Made by a program: the position numbers and the translations under genes. A DNA stretch of 23,811 bases from a virus, in the IMG/VR virus record IMGVR_UViG_3300028548_000447, positions 1-23,811 of that record. One strand, given 5' to 3'. How positions within the stretch are numbered: the first letter of the stretch is position 1; every line of letters begins with the position of its first letter. The notes under the pieces are model-generated. The model was not told the DNA's origin and searched no databases. It was given only the letters and a program-made list of their open reading frames with translations. Below are positions 21,052-23,811 of the stretch, one piece after another.

Positions 21052-21052
21052 T

Positions 21053-21562
21053 ATGAGTAAAGAAAAAACATTCATCAGTCTATGTAACCTCACTACTGAA
21101 ATAGTGGGGTTGCCTATAGGCTCTTTGTCGTGTAAGTCAAGAAAACAAATATATCAAGTACCAAGAGCAGTAGTAAGTATTGTTGCTAGACTTGAAGAAA
21201 ATGTTCATCAGACTATTATAGCAAAGGAATTAAAAAGACATAGAAGTAATATATATCATTATGAAAAAATGCATGTAGCAAACTATAAGAGCTTTAAAAA
21301 ATACAGAGATCTATTTATTGAAGTATCAAAATCTTATGCAAGCATTAAAAAAAATAAACCTAAATTCAAAACAAAAAAAAGATTAAAAGCATTTCTTACT
21401 GAAAATAATATAAAGTCAAGCGAAACATTTCAGACTACATTAAATGTAAGGGTAGGTAATTTTGATGTGGATTTAAAATTAAGTTACAAGGACTTCTATA
21501 ATGTAATTGAAATTATTAAATTTGCTCTCGCAGATTATGATTATGAATACAAAGTGATATGA
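21053..21562 (+). CDS. DnaA domain IV-like DNA-binding protein
   Basis: A 169-residue protein. Residues about 7-75 resemble the DNA-binding domain IV of DnaA: ISLCNLTTEIVGLPIGSLSC, then KSRK and VPRAVVSIVARL (the KSR...ARQIA-like helices), then IIAKELKRHRSNIYHYEK, which parallels the I-x-x-x-F-G-x-R-D-H-S-T-V-x-H DnaA signature. No AAA+ ATPase domain is present. The C-terminal part (LNVRVGNFDVDLKLSYKDF) is unrecognised. It may recognise a phage origin or DnaA boxes, or recruit the host replisome. The ATG at 21053 was chosen because it comes right after the SSB stop; an in-frame ATG at 21008 would overlap the SSB tail by 44 bases. Confidence 0.65.
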   Translation: MSKEKTFISLCNLTTEIVGLPIGSLSCKSRKQIYQVPRAVVSIVARLEENVHQTIIAKELKRHRSNIYHYEKMHVANYKSFKKYRDLFIEVSKSYASIKKNKPKFKTKKRLKAFLTENNIKSSETFQTTLNVRVGNFDVDLKLSYKDFYNVIEIIKFALADYDYEYKVI

Positions 21563-22215
21563 AAAACCTTTTAAGCAGTACAGCTTTTATTATAATGAAC
21601 AAAGAACTAGCAAGAAGGATAGGGTTAAAAGAGTCTATCTTGTTAGCAGACTTAATTAGTAAAGAGGAATACTTCATAAAAAATGGCACAATTAGTGAGG
21701 GGTGGTTTTTTAATACTGAAGCTAATATTGAAGCAGATACTACTCTTAACCCCTATCATCAGAGAAAGTGCCTTAAAACTCTTAGGAAGTATGAAATAAT
21801 AGAAACTAAGCGTAAAGGAATACCTGCAAAACAATACTTTAAAATAAATGAATATAAAGTTATGCAAATTTTAAACAACTTGGTAGTTAAAGATTGCACA
21901 ACTATTAATAAGAATAAAGAAATAAAAATAAATAATAATCTTATACTACAAAGGAGAGATGATTTTATTTTAGATGTAAGGTCGTTTGATTATGATAAAA
22001 ATATTTTAGAAAGTTTTTTAGATTATTGGACAGAGCCTAACAAGTCAAACACTAAGATGAAATTTGAACTAAATAAAACTTGGAAAACAGCGTTAAGATT
22101 AAAAACGTGGGTAGCTAACCAAAAGAAATGGGATAAACCACAAGCTAGTAAAAATACAATGTCTAAATTAGATGCTCAAATTAATGAATGGAATAAAGCA
22201 AAAGAATTATTATGA
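21559..22215 (+). CDS. Helix-turn-helix replication protein, DnaD-like candidate
   Basis: A 218-residue protein. Residues about 12-95 form a winged helix-turn-helix of the phage replication-initiation type: IGLKESILLADLISKEEYFI, EGWFFNTEANIEADTTLNPY, HQRKCLKTLRKYEIIETKRK. The C-terminus (SFLDYWTEPNKSNTKMKFEL, then KTWKTALRLKTWVANQKKW) resembles the end of phage DnaD/replisome-organiser-like proteins. It probably loads or organises the replisome at the origin. It overlaps the DnaA-like gene by four bases (ATGA), consistent with joint production. Confidence 0.6.
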   Translation: MKNLLSSTAFIIMNKELARRIGLKESILLADLISKEEYFIKNGTISEGWFFNTEANIEADTTLNPYHQRKCLKTLRKYEIIETKRKGIPAKQYFKINEYKVMQILNNLVVKDCTTINKNKEIKINNNLILQRRDDFILDVRSFDYDKNILESFLDYWTEPNKSNTKMKFELNKTWKTALRLKTWVANQKKWDKPQASKNTMSKLDAQINEWNKAKELL

Positions 22216-22388
22216 CAAAAGAAAAATTGTACGACCCTGTTTCATGTGGAACATTCAGGATGATGTTTGGTTTTAAGATGGCAAACATATACAAAATAAA
22301 TAGAAACTATAAATACATAAAAGGAATAAAACAAACAGATAAAAATGATACTATTAAAAAAAGAAGAAATACAGACTCTCACAGTTAA
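22212..22388 (+). CDS. Small basic ORF, 58 residues, nested between replication genes
   Basis: This ORF starts at an ATGA overlap with the previous stop and encodes 58 basic residues (contains GTFRMMFGFKMANIYKIN, then a K/R/D/N-rich tail). It overlaps the next gene by 44 bases in another frame. The coupled start and the absence of another gene in 22216-22344 favour translation. No motif is recognised. Confidence 0.4.
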   Translation: MTKEKLYDPVSCGTFRMMFGFKMANIYKINRNYKYIKGIKQTDKNDTIKKRRNTDSHS

Positions 22389-22707
22389 AGTTTTAGATTT
22401 ACTAGCAAAGACTTCTGTAGAGATAGGACATAGGTCTGATGCAAAGACTTTAGCGAGTCTGAGTAAGATATTTGCAGCAGACTTAATACAAGAAAAAAGA
22501 TTTGGCAATATGACATGGAACCAAGTCCTAGATGCTTTTCATATAGGAGTAAGGTTTGGAAAAGATGAACCCTTTTTAAATATCAGAACTTTTTACAAGT
22601 GGGTTTATACCCATAAGAAAGTAATAGACGATGCCACTTATCAGACAGAAACTTTAAAGCAAAAGAATGTACTTTATTATCAAGAACCTATAAAACTTTT
22701 AAAATGA
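22345..22707 (+). CDS. Conserved-type early protein, 120 residues, unknown
   Basis: A 120-residue all-helical protein. Segments include SDAKTLASLSKIFAADLIQ, KRFGNMTWNQVLDAFHIGVR and NIRTFYKWVYTHKKVI. I recall this helical pattern next to DnaD-like genes in Bacteroidota phages, but cannot name a family or function. It is probably a replication accessory protein from its place between replication and nuclease genes. Its stop overlaps the next start by four bases (ATGA at 22704). Confidence 0.6.
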   Translation: MILLKKEEIQTLTVKVLDLLAKTSVEIGHRSDAKTLASLSKIFAADLIQEKRFGNMTWNQVLDAFHIGVRFGKDEPFLNIRTFYKWVYTHKKVIDDATYQTETLKQKNVLYYQEPIKLLK

Positions 22708-23330
22708 ATTCAGCACACTTACAAATCGCTCACAGTATAAATAAATCTAATTTAGAAGTAATGGATTGGATGGAAAATTTTATGAACTATGTAGAAAAAG
22801 ACAATTTAAAACTATATGAAAAGGCAAGAAAATATGCTGATAAATTAGAAAGTGAAAACAAAAAAAAAGAAGTAAGTCCTTGTTGTAAATCTGAATTTCA
22901 TAATGATGACAAAAGTTCTTGCTGCTGCTCTCCAATGTCTGAAAAAGGAGGTAAAGTAAAACGATATAGTAGTGATGGTAAAATACCAAATAATGATTTC
23001 CAAAAAATAGAATTACCAAAATGGTTAGACAATATATTTGATAAGGAACATATCAATTTTGTAAATATATCTCCTAATCAATTAGAGATAGATTTTTTTG
23101 ACAAAGGCTTTATAGTGGGCAATAGAGATATTAAAGCAGTTGAAAAGAAAGGTTATACTTTGGATAGTATAAACACTTTTGGAACAAGTGGAATAATGTT
23201 GGTATTTACTAAAAATAATTTTGCAAAAGGAGCAGGGATATGTTTTGATTGTCATGAGCATGCCGAACCATCAGAGGGCTACCTATGTCAAGAGTGTGAA
23301 GACTTTTTTGAAAACCCTATCAAAGAATGA
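22704..23330 (+). CDS. Protein with two cysteine clusters, zinc-binding candidate
   Basis: A 208-residue protein. An N-terminal coiled coil (residues about 14-55) is followed by a cysteine cluster (C60, C61, C73, C74, C75) and a central beta-rich domain (HINFVNISPNQLEIDFFDKG). The C-terminal zinc ribbon is C180-x2-C183-x11-C195-x2-C198. Four-Cys ribbons of this spacing bind zinc and often DNA, RNA or protein. The first cluster could bind zinc together with H66. The function is unknown. It overlaps its neighbours by four bases on both sides, so it belongs to the replication/recombination operon. Confidence 0.6.
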   Translation: MNSAHLQIAHSINKSNLEVMDWMENFMNYVEKDNLKLYEKARKYADKLESENKKKEVSPCCKSEFHNDDKSSCCCSPMSEKGGKVKRYSSDGKIPNNDFQKIELPKWLDNIFDKEHINFVNISPNQLEIDFFDKGFIVGNRDIKAVEKKGYTLDSINTFGTSGIMLVFTKNNFAKGAGICFDCHEHAEPSEGYLCQECEDFFENPIKE

Positions 23331-23740
23331 AGTTTGAAAAGAAAATAAATAAGGATAGGGAAAAAAATGCTCTTAAAATATTTAGTAAAAAGTTTAATCT
23401 AACTTTTGCAAAACATCCTGAGTATGCACATATAGATGCAGTTCTTTATAATAATGGAAAAATAACAGGATTTGCAGAAGTAAAAGGAGTACATAAAAGT
23501 ATAGAAGATGCAAGTGATGTAATAGTATCAATGAGGAAAATTGTCAGAGCTCAGATGCTACAAGTACAAACCAAAAAACCTGTTGCTATTATTTGGGCTT
23601 TTGATGACGGTATAGTTTATGAAAGGATAAACAATTTGAAAGGTATATTTTATTTTGGGGGTAGAGCAATAAGGGAAGGTAGTACATTTGACCAAGAAAT
23701 GCTAGTGAAGGTATTAATTAAAAACTTAATACAATTATGA
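23327..23740 (+). CDS. PD-(D/E)XK-like nuclease (VRR-NUC/resolvase-type candidate)
   Basis: A 137-residue protein with the core I36-D37-A-V-L...G-F-A-E51-V-K53, the D-(x)13-E-x-K arrangement of PD-(D/E)XK nucleases. Further along are SMRKIVRAQMLQVQ and PVAIIWAFDDGIVYERI, which resemble the later helix and strand of small phage VRR-NUC or Holliday-junction-resolvase-like enzymes. A metal-dependent cut in branched or damaged DNA during phage recombination is inferred. It overlaps the genes on both sides (ATGA), including the PP-loop gene start. Catalysis is not proven by sequence alone. Confidence 0.65.
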   Translation: MKFEKKINKDREKNALKIFSKKFNLTFAKHPEYAHIDAVLYNNGKITGFAEVKGVHKSIEDASDVIVSMRKIVRAQMLQVQTKKPVAIIWAFDDGIVYERINNLKGIFYFGGRAIREGSTFDQEMLVKVLIKNLIQL

Positions 23741-23811
23741 AGAAAAAATTAGTAGTAAGTTTTAGTGGTGGTGAAACATCAGCATTTTTAGCAAAATGGT
23801 TGATTGACTTC
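23737..23811 (+). CDS. PP-loop/PAPS reductase-like protein, 3'-truncated by the window edge
   Basis: Only the first 25 residues are visible. They include VVSFSGGETSAFLAKWL, the S-G-G-x-(T/D)-S PP-loop that binds the ATP or PAPS phosphates in phosphoadenosine phosphosulfate reductase-like and other N-type ATP pyrophosphatases. In phages such genes occur in DNA- or nucleotide-modification and sulfur-transfer settings, so the role cannot be fixed here. The start overlaps the nuclease stop codon (ATGA). Confidence 0.65.
   Translation, partial: MKKKLVVSFSGGETSAFLAKWLIDF

Noticed and set aside
21008-21052. Upstream ATG for the DnaA-like protein
   Set aside because: It would overlap the conserved SSB tail; the ATG at 21053 follows the SSB stop closely and begins just before the DnaA-like helices.
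22242-22508. 88-codon minus-strand frame with a hydrophobic stretch
   Set aside because: The phenylalanine/serine-rich stretch is the reverse reading of A-rich DNA; the + strand holds coupled genes here.
1-23811. Search for tRNA genes, CRISPR arrays, insertion sequences, integrase or att sites
   Set aside because: No cloverleaf-like sequence, regularly spaced repeats, transposase or recombinase motif, or terminal inverted repeats were seen by eye.

Overview
The window is part of the genome of a tailed (siphovirus-like) double-stranded DNA phage or prophage infecting a member of the Bacteroidota, most likely a flavobacterium. Four things point to this host. The DNA is AT-rich, roughly one third GC by eye. 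Start codons follow A-rich tracts rather than Shine-Dalgarno sequences. Two intergenic regions carry the Bacteroidota -7 promoter element (TAnnTTTG or a close variant). Several gene families (XkdF-like protease, DUF6712-like connector, DUF5675-like lysis protein, DUF3127-like SSB) are typical of Bacteroidota phages. All supported genes lie on the + strand, packed tightly and often overlapping by one to four bases. No integrase, repressor, tRNA, CRISPR array or insertion sequence was seen, so lifestyle cannot be decided.

Layout. (1) 1-1182: large terminase subunit, cut by the window start, followed by a hairpin. (2) 1299-11016: tail module. It holds a tail-chaperone-like gene pair joined by a probable -1 ribosomal frameshift on a run of nine T, a likely terminator/completion protein, a 23-residue mini-ORF, a small beta-rich virion protein, an HK97-gp10-like protein, two large distal-tail or baseplate proteins, a fibre with YadA-like repeats, and a 745-residue tape measure. 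(3) 11062-17085: head and neck module. It holds an XkdF-like prohead protease, an acidic scaffold, the major capsid protein, a probable tail tube protein bracketed by two similar hairpins, a small structural protein, a portal fused to a MuF-like domain, and a DUF6712-like connector. (4) 17085-18654: small basic and membrane ORFs, a DUF5675-like lysis candidate, a holin-like protein and a calcineurin-like metallophosphoesterase, closed by a terminator-like hairpin. (5) 18762-23811: early/replication module, driven by two promoters that share an 18-bp repeat. It holds small unknown genes, a possible recombination accessory protein, an OB-fold SSB, a DnaA-domain-IV-like protein, a DnaD/helix-turn-helix replication protein, a Cys-cluster protein, a PD-(D/E)XK-like nuclease and the start of a PP-loop (PAPS-reductase-like) gene.

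The structural genes run terminase, tail, tape measure, protease, scaffold, capsid, tube, portal, connector. The tail genes therefore precede the head genes, unlike the lambda/HK97 order. A ten-base element, CTATTATAT(A/T), sits just upstream of four structural genes and nowhere else between genes. It is a candidate late regulatory signal.

The observations most worth following up are the T9 frameshift, the CTATTATAT element, the 18-bp repeat shared by two early promoters (one apparently giving a leaderless mRNA), and the DnaA-like/DnaD-like/SSB replication set. Function calls rest on motifs and context read by eye; no database search was possible.
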